Below are positions 42,580-51,298 of a stretch of 61,057 nucleotides of DNA, piece by piece; positions within the stretch are counted from its first letter, which is position 1, and each line of letters starts with the position of its first letter. The translations under genes and the position numbers were made by a program. The notes under the pieces were generated by a model that saw only the letters and a list, made by a program, of their open reading frames with translations, did no database searches and was not told the DNA's origin. This DNA is from Beijerinckiaceae bacterium. Its GTDB lineage: Bacteria; Pseudomonadota; Alphaproteobacteria; Rhizobiales; Beijerinckiaceae. The DNA is taken from the NCBI GenBank assembly GCA_019745195.1, contig JAIETL010000040.1:1-61057 (forward strand), written 5' to 3'.

Positions 42580-43263
42580 ATGCAGGACAGCCACCGCGCG
42601 CTCTTCACCAGCCCCGCCGAATTCATCGACAGCGACCATCCGGCGATCGTCGCGCAGGCACGCCGGATCACCGAAGGCGTCTCCGACCCCGCCGAGCAGG
42701 CGAGCCTGCTTTATGAGGCGACGCGCGACGGCGTGCGCTACGATCCCTATCGCGACTTCGCCTCAGCCCAAACCTATCGCGCCAGCGACGTGCTGGCGGC
42801 TGGCGAGGGCTACTGCGTCGGCAAGGCGGCCCTGTTCGCCGCGCTTTGCCGGGCGGTCGGCATCCCGGCCCAGATCGGGCTCGCCGACGTCCAGAACCAT
42901 CTCGCCACGCCACGCCTGATGGAGGCGGTCGGCAGCAACGTCTTTGCCTGGCACGGCTACACGCTGGTGCATTTGGGCGGCCGCTGGCTCAAGGCCTCGC
43001 CGACCTTCAACCGGACGCTCTGCGAGAAGCTCGGCGTCGCGACCTTGCCCTTCGACGGCCGCACCGACGCGCTGCTGCAGCCCTATGACGGGGAGGGCCG
43101 CGATTTCATGGCCTATCTCGCAGACCATGGCGCGTATTTCGACGTGCCGATGAAGTTCCTCGTGATCGAGATGGCGCGGCTTTTCCCGAAGCTCTGCGTG
43201 CCCGGCGGGATGCGCGGCAGCATGGAGCGAGAGGCGAGGAGCCTCACTCCGCCGCCGGCTTGA
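42580..43263 (+). CDS. Transglutaminase-like cysteine peptidase domain protein
   Basis: A 227-aa cytosolic protein without signal peptide. The transglutaminase core shows the catalytic Cys in GEGYCVGKAALFAALCRAVG, the His in VFAWHGYTLVHLGGRWLKA, and the third position in the SPTFN loop, where Asp is often found but here Asn/Ser occupy the segment. It is preceded by a QARRITEGVSDP helix typical of the family. The biochemical role of such single-domain bacterial members is unclear. It overlaps the convergent acyl-CoA dehydrogenase by 20 bases. Confidence 0.85.
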   Translation: MQDSHRALFTSPAEFIDSDHPAIVAQARRITEGVSDPAEQASLLYEATRDGVRYDPYRDFASAQTYRASDVLAAGEGYCVGKAALFAALCRAVGIPAQIGLADVQNHLATPRLMEAVGSNVFAWHGYTLVHLGGRWLKASPTFNRTLCEKLGVATLPFDGRTDALLQPYDGEGRDFMAYLADHGAYFDVPMKFLVIEMARLFPKLCVPGGMRGSMEREARSLTPPPA

Positions 43264-44518
43264 GATAAGGCCGCTTCACGCCCTGCTCGGCGAAGGTGCT
43301 CCGGTTGCTCTCGCGGCGCTTCTTGATCTCGGTGCGCGCGACGGTGCGCAGATGCACCTCGTCTGGCCCGTCGATGAAGCGCAGCGCCCGGCCCCAGGAG
43401 TAGATGAAGGCGAGCGGCGTATCGTTGGTCAGCCCGCCTGCGCCAAAAACCTGCATGGCCCTGTCGGCGATCTTCGTCTGCAGCCGGGCGGCGACGACCT
43501 TGATCGCAGAGACCTCGGTGCGCGCGGCCTTGTTGCCGTGCTTGTCCATCATCCAGGCGGCGCGCAGGCAGAGCAGGCGCGCCTGGTCGATCTCCATGCG
43601 GCCCTCGGCGATCCAGTCCTGGATGTTGGAATAGTCGGCGATGTTGCGCCCGAAGGCTTTTCGTTCCAGCGCCCGTTCCACCATCAGCTCCAGCGCGACC
43701 TCGCATTGCCCGATCGTGCGCATGCAATGGTGGATTCGGCCCGGACCCAGCCGCGCCTGCGCCAGCGCGAAGCCCGCCCCTTCCTCGCCGAGAATGTTGC
43801 TGGCCGGCACGCGGACCATGTTGAAATCCGTCTCGGTATGCCCCTCCAGCGAGATGTGGTTCAGCAGGGGCAGGTTGCGCATCACAGTGAGGCCGGGCGC
43901 ATCCATCGGCACGAGGATCATCGAATGGCGCTTGTGCGGATCGGCGTCCGGTCGCTGGTCGGAGAGGCCCATCACGATGCAGAATTTGACGTTGGGATGC
44001 AGCGCCCCGGTCGTCCACCATTTGCGCCCGTGGACGATGTAGTCGTCGCCGTCCCGCGTGATCGTGGTCTGGAGATTGGTCGGGTCGGACGAAGCCACGC
44101 CGGGCTCGGTGATGCCGACGCAGGAGCGGATCTCGCCGGCCAGAAGCGGCACGAGCCAGCGCTGGCGCTGCTCGGGCGTGGCGAACATGTGCAGGATTTC
44201 CATGTTGCCGGTGTCGGGCGCGTTGCAGTTGAACACCTCGGACGACCAGTAGAGCCGCCCCATGATTTCGGCGAGCGGCGCATATTCGAGGTTGGTCAGC
44301 CGCGTGCCCGGCTCGTCGGGCTTCAGCGCCGGGATGAACAGGTTCCACAGGCCGGCCGCCTTGGCCTTCGCCTTCAGGCCGTCGATCAGCGCCATCGGAT
44401 AGCGCCCGTCTTCCGTCTCGTGTTTCCACTGGGCATCCGCCGGCTGGACATGGGCATCCATGAAGTCCTGCAGTTTTGCCCGCAGGCCCTCGACCTTGTC
44501 GGAATAGGCGAAATCCAT
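43244..44518 (-). CDS. Acyl-CoA dehydrogenase (long ACAD10/11-like type)
   Basis: A 424-aa ACAD. It starts MDFAYSDKVEGLRAKLQDFM and shows SCVGITEPGVASSDPTNLQT, GRKWWTTGALHPNVKFCIVM, LGPGRIHHCMRTIGQCEVAL and QVFGAGGLTNDTPLAFIYSW. The final RALRFIDGPDEVHLRTVART is typical of the branch related to the dehydrogenase domain of animal ACAD10/11. Its gene follows the phosphotransferase gene by 17 bases, and the two activities are fused in ACAD10/11, where 4-hydroxy acids are degraded via phosphorylation. The same chemistry is plausible here. Confidence 0.92.
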   Translation of the reverse strand: MDFAYSDKVEGLRAKLQDFMDAHVQPADAQWKHETEDGRYPMALIDGLKAKAKAAGLWNLFIPALKPDEPGTRLTNLEYAPLAEIMGRLYWSSEVFNCNAPDTGNMEILHMFATPEQRQRWLVPLLAGEIRSCVGITEPGVASSDPTNLQTTITRDGDDYIVHGRKWWTTGALHPNVKFCIVMGLSDQRPDADPHKRHSMILVPMDAPGLTVMRNLPLLNHISLEGHTETDFNMVRVPASNILGEEGAGFALAQARLGPGRIHHCMRTIGQCEVALELMVERALERKAFGRNIADYSNIQDWIAEGRMEIDQARLLCLRAAWMMDKHGNKAARTEVSAIKVVAARLQTKIADRAMQVFGAGGLTNDTPLAFIYSWGRALRFIDGPDEVHLRTVARTEIKKRRESNRSTFAEQGVKRPYLKPAAE

Positions 44519-44535
44519 GGCGTCCCTCGTCCTGT

Positions 44536-45576
44536 TCAGTCTTGTGCGTCGATCACGGCCTGCGCCCTGAGCGCGAAACTCTCGGCCATCGCGCCGACAT
44601 CGGCGGCGTTTTCCGCCGCGGCGTTGCCGGATTTCACCCGCGCCGCGATGCCGTCGAGGATGACGGCGAAGCGGAACAGCGAAAAGGCCAGGTGGAACCG
44701 GCCCGGCCCCTCGCTGCGGCCGGCTGCGGCGCAGTAGGCGTCGAGATAGTCGGCTTGCGTCGGGATGCCCAGCGCCGCGCGGTCCAGCCCGACGATGCCG
44801 GAATACATCTCAGGCGTCGAATGCCAGGGCAGGCAGGAGAAGGCGACGTCCGAGAGCGGGTGCCCCAGCGTCGAGAGCTCCCAGTCCAGAACCGCGACGA
44901 TGCGCGGTTCGCCGGAAGCGAACATCAGGTTGCCGAGCCGGAAATCGCCATGGACGATCGTCGTCTCCGCGCTCTCGTCGAGATGGGTCTCCAGCCAGTC
45001 GATGGCGCGGTCGATCGCGGGAATGTCGCGCGTCTTCGTCTCGCGCCACTGCCCGCCCCAGCGCCTGAGCTGGCGGGCATAATAGTTGCCGGGCTTGCCG
45101 AAATCAGCGAGCCCCGCCGCCCGCCAGTCGAAGCCGTGCAGCGCGGCAAGCGTATCCGCCATGGCGAAATACATCGCGCGGCGCTCCGCCGGCGTCACGC
45201 CGGGCAGGGCGGTGTCGTGGAAGACGCGGCCGTCGAGCCGCTCCATCAGGTAGAACGGCGTGCCGACCACGTCGTCCTGCTCGTGCAGGAGCAGCACCGG
45301 CGGCACAGGTACGGCCGAACCGGCGAGCGCCTTCAGGATGCGGTATTCGCGATCGACGGCATGGGCCGAAGGCAAAAGCGGGCCAGGCGGCTTCTTGCGC
45401 AGCACGAGCCGCGTCCCGGCATCCGGGTAGGAAACGAAGAAGGTCGGGTTCGACTGGCCGCCGCCGATCCGCTCCAGGCTCATCGCGCCGCCCGTCCGGC
45501 CGGGCAGGGCCTGGCGCAGGAACGCGTCGAGGCGCGCAGGGTCGAACTCGGTCTGGGAGGCGTGGCCGCTCGTCAT
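44536..45576 (-). CDS. Aminoglycoside-phosphotransferase-fold kinase (ACAD10/11-like)
   Basis: A 346-aa kinase-like protein. It starts MTSGHASQTEFDPARLDAFL (alternative Met residues at 45585 and 45588 also possible). ATP-binding IGGGQSNPTFFV and LVLRKKP precede the catalytic VHGDFRLGNLMF and the metal-binding AVLDWELSTLGHPL loop. This is the phosphotransferase family that partners with acyl-CoA dehydrogenases of the type encoded immediately downstream. It may phosphorylate a hydroxyacyl-CoA; antibiotic resistance is unlikely in this context. Confidence 0.88.
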   Translation of the reverse strand: MTSGHASQTEFDPARLDAFLRQALPGRTGGAMSLERIGGGQSNPTFFVSYPDAGTRLVLRKKPPGPLLPSAHAVDREYRILKALAGSAVPVPPVLLLHEQDDVVGTPFYLMERLDGRVFHDTALPGVTPAERRAMYFAMADTLAALHGFDWRAAGLADFGKPGNYYARQLRRWGGQWRETKTRDIPAIDRAIDWLETHLDESAETTIVHGDFRLGNLMFASGEPRIVAVLDWELSTLGHPLSDVAFSCLPWHSTPEMYSGIVGLDRAALGIPTQADYLDAYCAAAGRSEGPGRFHLAFSLFRFAVILDGIAARVKSGNAAAENAADVGAMAESFALRAQAVIDAQD

Positions 45577-45753
45577 GGCCGTCATCATCGTGAGGCGCGG
45601 TGCGTCGGTCAACGCGCGAGAGCGCACAGCCACGCCCGGAAACGCGATGCCGCCCCGCGCCTGTTCCCTGTGGAACAGCGCCGGGTCCGGGCGTCCTCTA
45701 GGGTCAATTCATCGGCGGACACGGATCGCCGGCAGCCCCTGAAGGAGGCCATC

Positions 45754-46152
45754 ATGACCAAGAGCGTTCTCTCCAAGACCCTCGCCGCCGTCGTCGCCAT
45801 CGCCCTGATCGCCGGCTCCACCATCTCCTCGGCCGAGGCCAAGGACGGCCGCCGCACCGCCGTCATCCTGGGAGCGCTCGCCGGCATCGCAGGCGTTCTG
45901 GTCGAGGCCTCCGGCGGCCAGTTCGACGAGGGCCACCGCCCCGCCCGTCACGACCGGGTCAAGCGCCAGCGCTTCGCCGGCGAGAATTTCAACGGCAACC
46001 CCTTCCCCGGCTATCGTCACGAGATGCGCGGCCCGCGCTTCGAGGGCCACAGGTTCAGCCGCGAAGACCGCCGCGACCATGGCTTCAAGAAGGATCGCGG
46101 CCCCCGCACCCGCATCGGCCAGGCCTGGTGCTCCAACCCGGGCGATTGCTGA
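45754..46152 (+). CDS. Small secreted basic protein of unknown function (132 aa)
   Basis: A signal peptide (LAAVVAIALIAGSTISSAEA) is followed by one more hydrophobic stretch (AVILGALAGIAGVLVEASGG) and a His/Arg/Phe/Gly-rich tail (GYRHEMRGPRFEGHRFSRED) that ends AWCSNPGDC with two Cys. GAAGGAGG lies ideally before the ATG at 45754. It is not recognised; the composition recalls periplasmic basic proteins of Hyphomicrobiales. A stand-alone transcript is likely because a strong terminator follows at 46187-46214. Confidence 0.75.
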   Translation: MTKSVLSKTLAAVVAIALIAGSTISSAEAKDGRRTAVILGALAGIAGVLVEASGGQFDEGHRPARHDRVKRQRFAGENFNGNPFPGYRHEMRGPRFEGHRFSREDRRDHGFKKDRGPRTRIGQAWCSNPGDC

Positions 46153-46186
46153 AACGGGACGCGTTCCCTGATCCGGCATGAAGAAA

Positions 46187-46214
46187 GAACCCCGGCGCTG
46201 AGGCGCCGGGGTTC
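46187..46214. terminator. Hairpin terminator, usable from both sides
   Basis: GAACCCCGGCGC (46187-46198) pairs perfectly with GCGCCGGGGTTC (46203-46214) around TGAG and is followed by GTTTCG. It lies between the convergent basic-protein gene and the cyclase operon and could stop both transcripts. Confidence 0.85.
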
Positions 46215-46244
46215 GTTTCGTGCGCGATCACGGGCGAGGGCGGC

Positions 46245-48176
46245 TCAGGGTGGATCGTTCGACGGCGTGAACACATCCATTTCGCCAAGCCCGGCGATCT
46301 CGGCGCGCGCCAGCAGCCTGACCTCGCCGGCTGCGCAGAGCGCCGCGGCGGCGGGGCCGACGCAGATCGAGGAGCCGAGCTTTTTGTTGAGCGCCTCAAG
46401 CCGGGACGCGGTGTTCACGGCGTCGCCATGGGCGGTGTAATCGAGCTTCTCGCCGAAGCCGACGTCGCCGACGATGACCGGCCCTGTCTCCAGCCCGATC
46501 CGCGTCCGCCCGAGCCCGGCCGCGCTGGCGAGGCTCTCGCGGCGATAGCCCTCCGTCCAGGCCAGAAGCGCGACCGCGCAGGCGACGGCGCGGCGCGGAT
46601 GCTCCGGCAGATCGAGCGGCGCGTTGAACAGCGCATGCACGGCGTCGCCGACGAATTTGTCGACCGTGCCGCCATGGGCGACGACGATCGCGGTGACGCC
46701 GCCGAAATAGCCGTCGAGCACCGCGACCAGCGTCTCGGGCTCGATCCGCCGCGTCATCGCGGTGAAACCCTCGATATCTGTGAACATCGCGGTCACGACG
46801 CGGCGCTCGCCCGAGAGCTTGAGGCTGGTCGGATCGGCGATAATGCGCTCGACCACGCCCGGCGCAAGATGTTGCTCGAAGCGCCGCCGGAGTCGCGCCT
46901 CGCGCAGACGGGCTTCCGAGAAGGTCCAGAGAGCGGTGACGACAAAAGTCGCGAGCGCCGCGACGAGCGGCAGGGACGGGTCGTAGAGCCGGTCGCCGGC
47001 CGCGGCGGCAAGTGCAGCGACAACGAGCAAAGCGCTGGCGGCGGCCAAGACCGCTCCCGCCAGCAGCGGGCGCAGCCGCCGCGCCAGCAGGATCGAGAAG
47101 CCCGACAATGCGGCCCCGAGGCCGAGTTCGAGCGTGCCCGCATGGGCCGGCCGAATCGGCACGATGCCGGCGGCGAACTGTCGTGCGGCGTCGAGCTGGA
47201 TCCGGGCCGAGGAGACCAGCGGGCCGCTCGCGCTCGCCCGCAAACCGCCGAGTTCGGCAGCCGATCCGCCGACGAACACCGTCGCATCCTTGAGCACGGA
47301 CGCGTCGGCGCGCCCGTCCAGCAGGGTCGCGGCCGAGAGCGTTTTCGGCTCCGAGCCGAGCGGAAGCGGCGCGAGCCTCAGCATCCCATCGCGCGGAACG
47401 GGCCGGTCGAGCGGGCCGACGCCGAGACGGGCGGGGTCGCCAGCGACGAGATAGGCTGACGCGCCCTGCGCCAGCCGCAGCGCCTCGAGCGCCAGCCCCG
47501 GCCGGACCGCGCCCGCGATCGACACCATCAGCGGCACGCGCCGCACCAGCCCATCGCCATCGCCCGGCAGCGAGAGCACGCCATGTCCGGCCGCCGGCCG
47601 CGCGAGATCGGCGGGTGGGCCGGTCGCGCCGGTGGAGGGCCAGAGCGTCCCGAAGGCTGCTCCGTCGCGGCTCAGGATCGGCGTTTCCGGCATCTCCGTT
47701 CTGCCGCGCGGATCGAGCACATAGCCGAGCGCGACCGGAGCCAGCGTCAGCGCATCGGCCAGCGCGACATCGCCGTCGACCAGCGTCTGCGCCAGCGCGC
47801 CGAGATCGGCCCGGCCGGTCTCCGCCGCGAGGCTGCGCGCCAGCGCCGCCGGCGAGCGCGAATCGGGCTCCGCCAGCAGGATGTCGAGCGCGACCGCGGC
47901 TGGCTCGGCCTGGGCGATGGCGGTCACCAGCTTCGCCATCACCTCGCGCCGCCAGGGCCAGGGACCGATGGCGGACAGGCTCGCGGTGTCGATGTCGACG
48001 AGAACGAAGGGCTGGCTCGCCTCGACCGGCCTGACATGCGCGACAGTCGCCAGCATGGCGTCGAAAATGCGCTCGCGCCATGTCGTCGGCTGAAACACTC
48101 CGGCGAGCGCGACGGCGAGCCCGGCGCAGAGTCCGGCCAGGATGGCGGGCGGCAGCCGCCGGCGGCGCTCAGGCAT
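46245..48176 (-). CDS. CHASE2-domain adenylate/guanylate cyclase
   Basis: A 643-aa membrane receptor cyclase. The start MPERRRRLPPAILAGLCAGL at 48176 overlaps the CRP-like gene by 8 bases. A first TM helix is followed by an extracytoplasmic CHASE2 domain (residues about 45-325, with FVLVDIDTASLSAIGPWPWR and ATVFVGGSAAELGG). Three TM helices follow, then a class III cyclase domain: TAMFTDIEGFTAMTRR and KFVGDAVHAL hold the metal-binding Asp residues, and HGDAVNTASRLEAL the transition-state residues. It turns an envelope signal into cyclic nucleotide, probably for the CRP-like protein encoded upstream. Confidence 0.93.
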   Translation of the reverse strand: MPERRRRLPPAILAGLCAGLAVALAGVFQPTTWRERIFDAMLATVAHVRPVEASQPFVLVDIDTASLSAIGPWPWRREVMAKLVTAIAQAEPAAVALDILLAEPDSRSPAALARSLAAETGRADLGALAQTLVDGDVALADALTLAPVALGYVLDPRGRTEMPETPILSRDGAAFGTLWPSTGATGPPADLARPAAGHGVLSLPGDGDGLVRRVPLMVSIAGAVRPGLALEALRLAQGASAYLVAGDPARLGVGPLDRPVPRDGMLRLAPLPLGSEPKTLSAATLLDGRADASVLKDATVFVGGSAAELGGLRASASGPLVSSARIQLDAARQFAAGIVPIRPAHAGTLELGLGAALSGFSILLARRLRPLLAGAVLAAASALLVVAALAAAAGDRLYDPSLPLVAALATFVVTALWTFSEARLREARLRRRFEQHLAPGVVERIIADPTSLKLSGERRVVTAMFTDIEGFTAMTRRIEPETLVAVLDGYFGGVTAIVVAHGGTVDKFVGDAVHALFNAPLDLPEHPRRAVACAVALLAWTEGYRRESLASAAGLGRTRIGLETGPVIVGDVGFGEKLDYTAHGDAVNTASRLEALNKKLGSSICVGPAAAALCAAGEVRLLARAEIAGLGEMDVFTPSNDPP

Positions 48177-48870
48177 CCGCGACGCCGGCAAGACCGGCGA
48201 GCAGGGCCGGGTCGCAGAAGATCCGGTCGGAGGTGCGCTTGATCGCGCCCGCCTGTTCGAGCGCGCCGAGCGCCGCGTTGACCTTGGGCCGGCTGGCGCC
48301 GAGCAACTGCGCCAGTTCGCCCTGCGACATCGCCATGTCGAGCGGGATCCGCTTGCCGGCCGGGGCCTCGCGGCCGGCAAGACCCATGAGCAGGAAGCGC
48401 GCGAGCCTGACCTCGATGGAAAACAGCGCGATGCCCTCCATCTGGTCGGTCGTCTCGCGCAGCCGGCGGCAAAGCAGCGCGATCGCGCCCGTGGCGATCG
48501 CCGGGTGCCGCTCGATCAGGTGCAGCAGCGAGCCCCGCGTCAGCACATGGGCGATGACAGGCGTGATCGCCACCGCATCGGCCGAGCGCGTGCCGCCGTC
48601 CAGCGCCGCGATTTCTCCCAGCAGATCGCCCTTCACAGCATGGCGCACGCTGAGTTCGCGCCCGTCCTCGGTCGTCACCGCAAGCCGGACGCGGCCCTCG
48701 CCCACGAGCAGCAGCCGGTCTCCCGCATCGCCCCGGTTGAACAGCATCTGGCCCTGGCCGTAGCTGGTCGTGCGGAACGGCTCGGCGCAGGCCGCGAGCA
48801 CGTCCGGCGCAAGCCCGCCGAACAGCGCGGTCGCGCCCAGCATTCCGGCGAGGGATTGCGGCTCGCTCAC
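48169..48870 (-). CDS. Crp/Fnr-family cyclic-nucleotide-responsive regulator
   Basis: A 233-aa protein. The N-terminal cNMP-binding fold contains GQMLFNRGDAGDRLLLVGEG and VKGDLLGEIAALDGGTRSAD, corresponding to the phosphate-binding cassette with Gly-Glu and an Arg. The C-terminal HTH is LDMAMSQGELAQLLGASRPK. It starts directly after the FecR gene stop (48871/48870) and overlaps the cyclase gene, so sensor, second-messenger synthase and receptor are co-encoded. The ligand may be cAMP or cGMP. Confidence 0.92.
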   Translation of the reverse strand: MSEPQSLAGMLGATALFGGLAPDVLAACAEPFRTTSYGQGQMLFNRGDAGDRLLLVGEGRVRLAVTTEDGRELSVRHAVKGDLLGEIAALDGGTRSADAVAITPVIAHVLTRGSLLHLIERHPAIATGAIALLCRRLRETTDQMEGIALFSIEVRLARFLLMGLAGREAPAGKRIPLDMAMSQGELAQLLGASRPKVNAALGALEQAGAIKRTSDRIFCDPALLAGLAGVADA

Positions 48871-49494
48871 TCAGTTGACCTGCGCGAGCGCTGCCGCGAT
48901 GCGTGCCTGTCCCCAGCGGCGCACGGGACCAGGCGGCGAGCCGGGCCTCGCAATGTCGGCCCCTTCGCCAGCCAGCAGCGTCACCTCGCGGCCGGCGGCC
49001 CTCACCGAGACGCGGCCGCGCGCCACGAACACGCCGAAGACGCCGTTGCTCGGCCCGGCGAAAACCTGCGTGCCGCGCACCGCGATCAGGCCATAGGCCG
49101 AGCGAATCTCGACTGGCCCGTTGCCTGCGGCGGGCTCGCGGTCGAGCAGCAGAGCGCCCGTGCCGAGTGTGATCGTGCCGCCGGCTGCCGTGATGAAGCG
49201 GTCGATCGTGATCCGCGCCTTCTCGCCGAGTTTCAGCGTGGTCTGCGTGCCGAGCCGCATATTGGCGCGCGCGCCGGCGCCGGTGGCGACGCGGTCGCCG
49301 ACGAAGACCGGGTCGGTCGCGGCGAGGTCGCGCCGCGCCGGGCCGAGCTGCGCGCTGACGCTGCCCTGCAAGGCCGAGACGAGCCCGGCGCGGTCCTCGG
49401 CCATGGCCGGTAGCGAGGCCCCGGCCAGCATCGCGAGCAATGCGACGACAGGCGCGCATCGTACAGGACTCGCAGGGCGCAGGTTGGAGTTCAT
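48871..49494 (-). CDS. FecR-domain periplasmic protein
   Basis: A 207-aa protein with a signal peptide (VVALLAMLAGASLPAMAEDR) and a FecR-like domain: VFVGDRVATGAGARANMRLG, TTLKLGEKARITIDRF, YGLIAVRGTQVFAGPSNGVF, GRVSVRAAGREVTLLAGEGA. It has no transmembrane anti-sigma segment, unlike classical FecR. It is first of a three-gene operon with the CRP-like regulator and CHASE2 cyclase, a recurring combination. It probably lies in the periplasm and may interact with the CHASE2 sensor domain. Confidence 0.88.
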   Translation of the reverse strand: MNSNLRPASPVRCAPVVALLAMLAGASLPAMAEDRAGLVSALQGSVSAQLGPARRDLAATDPVFVGDRVATGAGARANMRLGTQTTLKLGEKARITIDRFITAAGGTITLGTGALLLDREPAAGNGPVEIRSAYGLIAVRGTQVFAGPSNGVFGVFVARGRVSVRAAGREVTLLAGEGADIARPGSPPGPVRRWGQARIAAALAQVN

Positions 49495-49548
49495 GAGCGT
49501 TGCGTCCTCCGCTTTCTGCTCATAGTCGCCGGCTCCGCTCTCCTTAAG

Positions 49549-50565
49549 TCAACCCCCGTTGGAGCGGACCGCGCTGAACGCAGGCGCGCCTGTCGCGGGG
49601 GAAGGGCCGACCATCACCGGCAGCCGCACCAGGCCTGCCGCAAGGGCGAGCCCCATCGTGACGATGCCGAGGCCGAGCATCTGAAGCGATGTCGGCCATT
49701 CGGCCGCGACCGGAATACCCAGGACGATGGCGACTGCCGGCACGAGCGCGGGAAACACCGCCGCCCGTCCGGCGCCGAGGCGCTGGACCGCCGCCGAAAA
49801 GGCGATCACGGCGACGACGCCAGACAGCAGCCCCTGCACGACGATCTGCGGGACGAGGACGCTCGGGGGCTGGGCGAGCAGCCGCTCGACGCCGACGAAG
49901 CCGAGATAGAGCGGCCCGTAGATCAGCACCGACAGCACAGAGACGGCAGCCGTGGCGGCCAGCGGCGCGATGCCCCAGCGGCGCGTCAGGACCGTGAACC
50001 CCGCCCACATCAGGCCGGCGGCGACGAACATGGCGTCGCCGAGCGGCGTCAGCGCCCCGCCATTCATAAGGCCGGGCCCCGCGATCACGGCGAGCCCGAG
50101 AACGATGACCAAAGCTCCGGCGAGCCGCGCCCGCGTCAGTCGATCGCCGAGCACCAGCGCCGCGAGCCCCATCCCGGCCAGCGTCAGGGCGGCCGGCTGC
50201 AGCACGGCGCCGTGAGCGAGCGGCGCGTAGCTGTAGCCGCCGACGCCGATGAGGATGAACAGCGGCCCGACCAGTGTGGCGAGGATCAGTCCACGCCGCC
50301 AACCGACGCCGGCGAGGGTCGCCGGCTGATGAGCCAGCAGCCACGGCGTCATGACGAGGCCTGCGACCGAATAGCGAATGAAGGCGATGTCGCTTGCGGC
50401 GAGGCCGGCTGCGACGCCGGCCCGCGCCAGCGCCAGATAGCTGCCCCAGATCAGGGCGGCGAGCAGTCCCAGCGCGAAGCCGACCGAGACGGGTTGGCGC
50501 AGCATGGCCGGGAGCCGGGGAAGCCAGCCGGGCCGACCGGCCGGCTCGAACGACGGACAGGACAT
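49549..50565 (-). CDS. EamA/DMT-superfamily permease
   Basis: A 338-aa integral membrane protein with about 10 hydrophobic helices in two EamA repeats: VGFALGLLAALIWGSYLALA begins the first and MFVAAGLMWAGFTVLTRRWG the second. These act as metabolite exporters. The start at 50565 (MSCPSFEPAGRPGW) is tentative; an internal Met 20 residues on is possible. It lies 15 bases from the convergent-side peroxiredoxin gene on the same strand, suggesting co-transcription with the peroxiredoxin and AhpD-like genes. Confidence 0.85.
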   Translation of the reverse strand: MSCPSFEPAGRPGWLPRLPAMLRQPVSVGFALGLLAALIWGSYLALARAGVAAGLAASDIAFIRYSVAGLVMTPWLLAHQPATLAGVGWRRGLILATLVGPLFILIGVGGYSYAPLAHGAVLQPAALTLAGMGLAALVLGDRLTRARLAGALVIVLGLAVIAGPGLMNGGALTPLGDAMFVAAGLMWAGFTVLTRRWGIAPLAATAAVSVLSVLIYGPLYLGFVGVERLLAQPPSVLVPQIVVQGLLSGVVAVIAFSAAVQRLGAGRAAVFPALVPAVAIVLGIPVAAEWPTSLQMLGLGIVTMGLALAAGLVRLPVMVGPSPATGAPAFSAVRSNGG

Positions 50566-50579
50566 GATCTCGATCCTTT

Positions 50580-51242
50580 TCAAAGGGCTTCTGCGGTTGA
50601 AAGCGCGGCGACGGCGGAGAGCGCCTTTTCCGGGTCGAGCCGCGTGCGATAGTCGGGATCGGCGAAGACGCTGGCGATCACGCCGCCTTTGGCGACGATG
50701 AACGTCGCCGGCATCGGCAGCGACCAGCGGCCGTCGCCATTGCGCGTCGGCAGGTCATGGCCGAACTTTTCATAGAGGGCCCGGATCGCGGGCGTGAGCT
50801 GGAAGCGGATAGCCAGCGCATTGGCCAGCCGCCCTTCGACATCCGACAGCACCTCGAAGGCCAGCGCGTTCTTCTGCGCCGTATCGAGCGTGTCGTCGGG
50901 CGTCTCGGGAGAGACCGCCACCAGCGTCGCGCCGAGCCTGTCGAAGTCACCGAGCCGTTGCTGGTAGCTGCGCAGTTCGAGATTGCAGTAGGGGCACCAG
51001 CCTCCACGATAGAAGGTGATGACGAGCGGGCCCAGCGCGGCGAGGGCTCTCAGATCGACGGTCTCGCCGGCAGCGTTGGGCAGCGCCAGGGCGGGAAGGA
51101 GATCGCCGGGGCGCGCGACCCCGTCCAGCAATCCGGAGCTGCGCAGATCGTCGATATCGCCGGCGACGAGGCTGGCGATGTCGGGGCCGACGCGCTGCGT
51201 CCACGCGCTGCGAAAGTCATCGAGTTCGGTCTTGAGGGTCAT
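50580..51242 (-). CDS. Peroxiredoxin-like (AhpC/TSA family) protein
   Basis: A 220-aa protein; the start MTLKTELDDFRSAWTQRVGP at 51242 is preceded by CCGGAGCGGAACC. It has a thioredoxin fold with redox-active CxxC in VITFYRGGWCPYCNLELRSY and the downstream LVAVSPETPDDTLDTAQKNA and FIVAKGGVIASVFADPDY. It probably detoxifies peroxides or acts as a thiol oxidoreductase. It pairs with the AhpD-like gene 56 bases upstream, whose product could reduce it. Confidence 0.9.
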   Translation of the reverse strand: MTLKTELDDFRSAWTQRVGPDIASLVAGDIDDLRSSGLLDGVARPGDLLPALALPNAAGETVDLRALAALGPLVITFYRGGWCPYCNLELRSYQQRLGDFDRLGATLVAVSPETPDDTLDTAQKNALAFEVLSDVEGRLANALAIRFQLTPAIRALYEKFGHDLPTRNGDGRWSLPMPATFIVAKGGVIASVFADPDYRTRLDPEKALSAVAALSTAEAL

Positions 51243-51298
51243 GGTTCCGCTCCGGGGAAAGAGAGCGGCCGGGGGCGAGTGCCCGCCGGCCGGCAGGA

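Noticed and set aside
46396..48081. 561-aa ORF in another frame of the cyclase gene
   Set aside because: Arg/Ala-rich without domain features; the cyclase frame contains intact CHASE2 and cyclase motifs.
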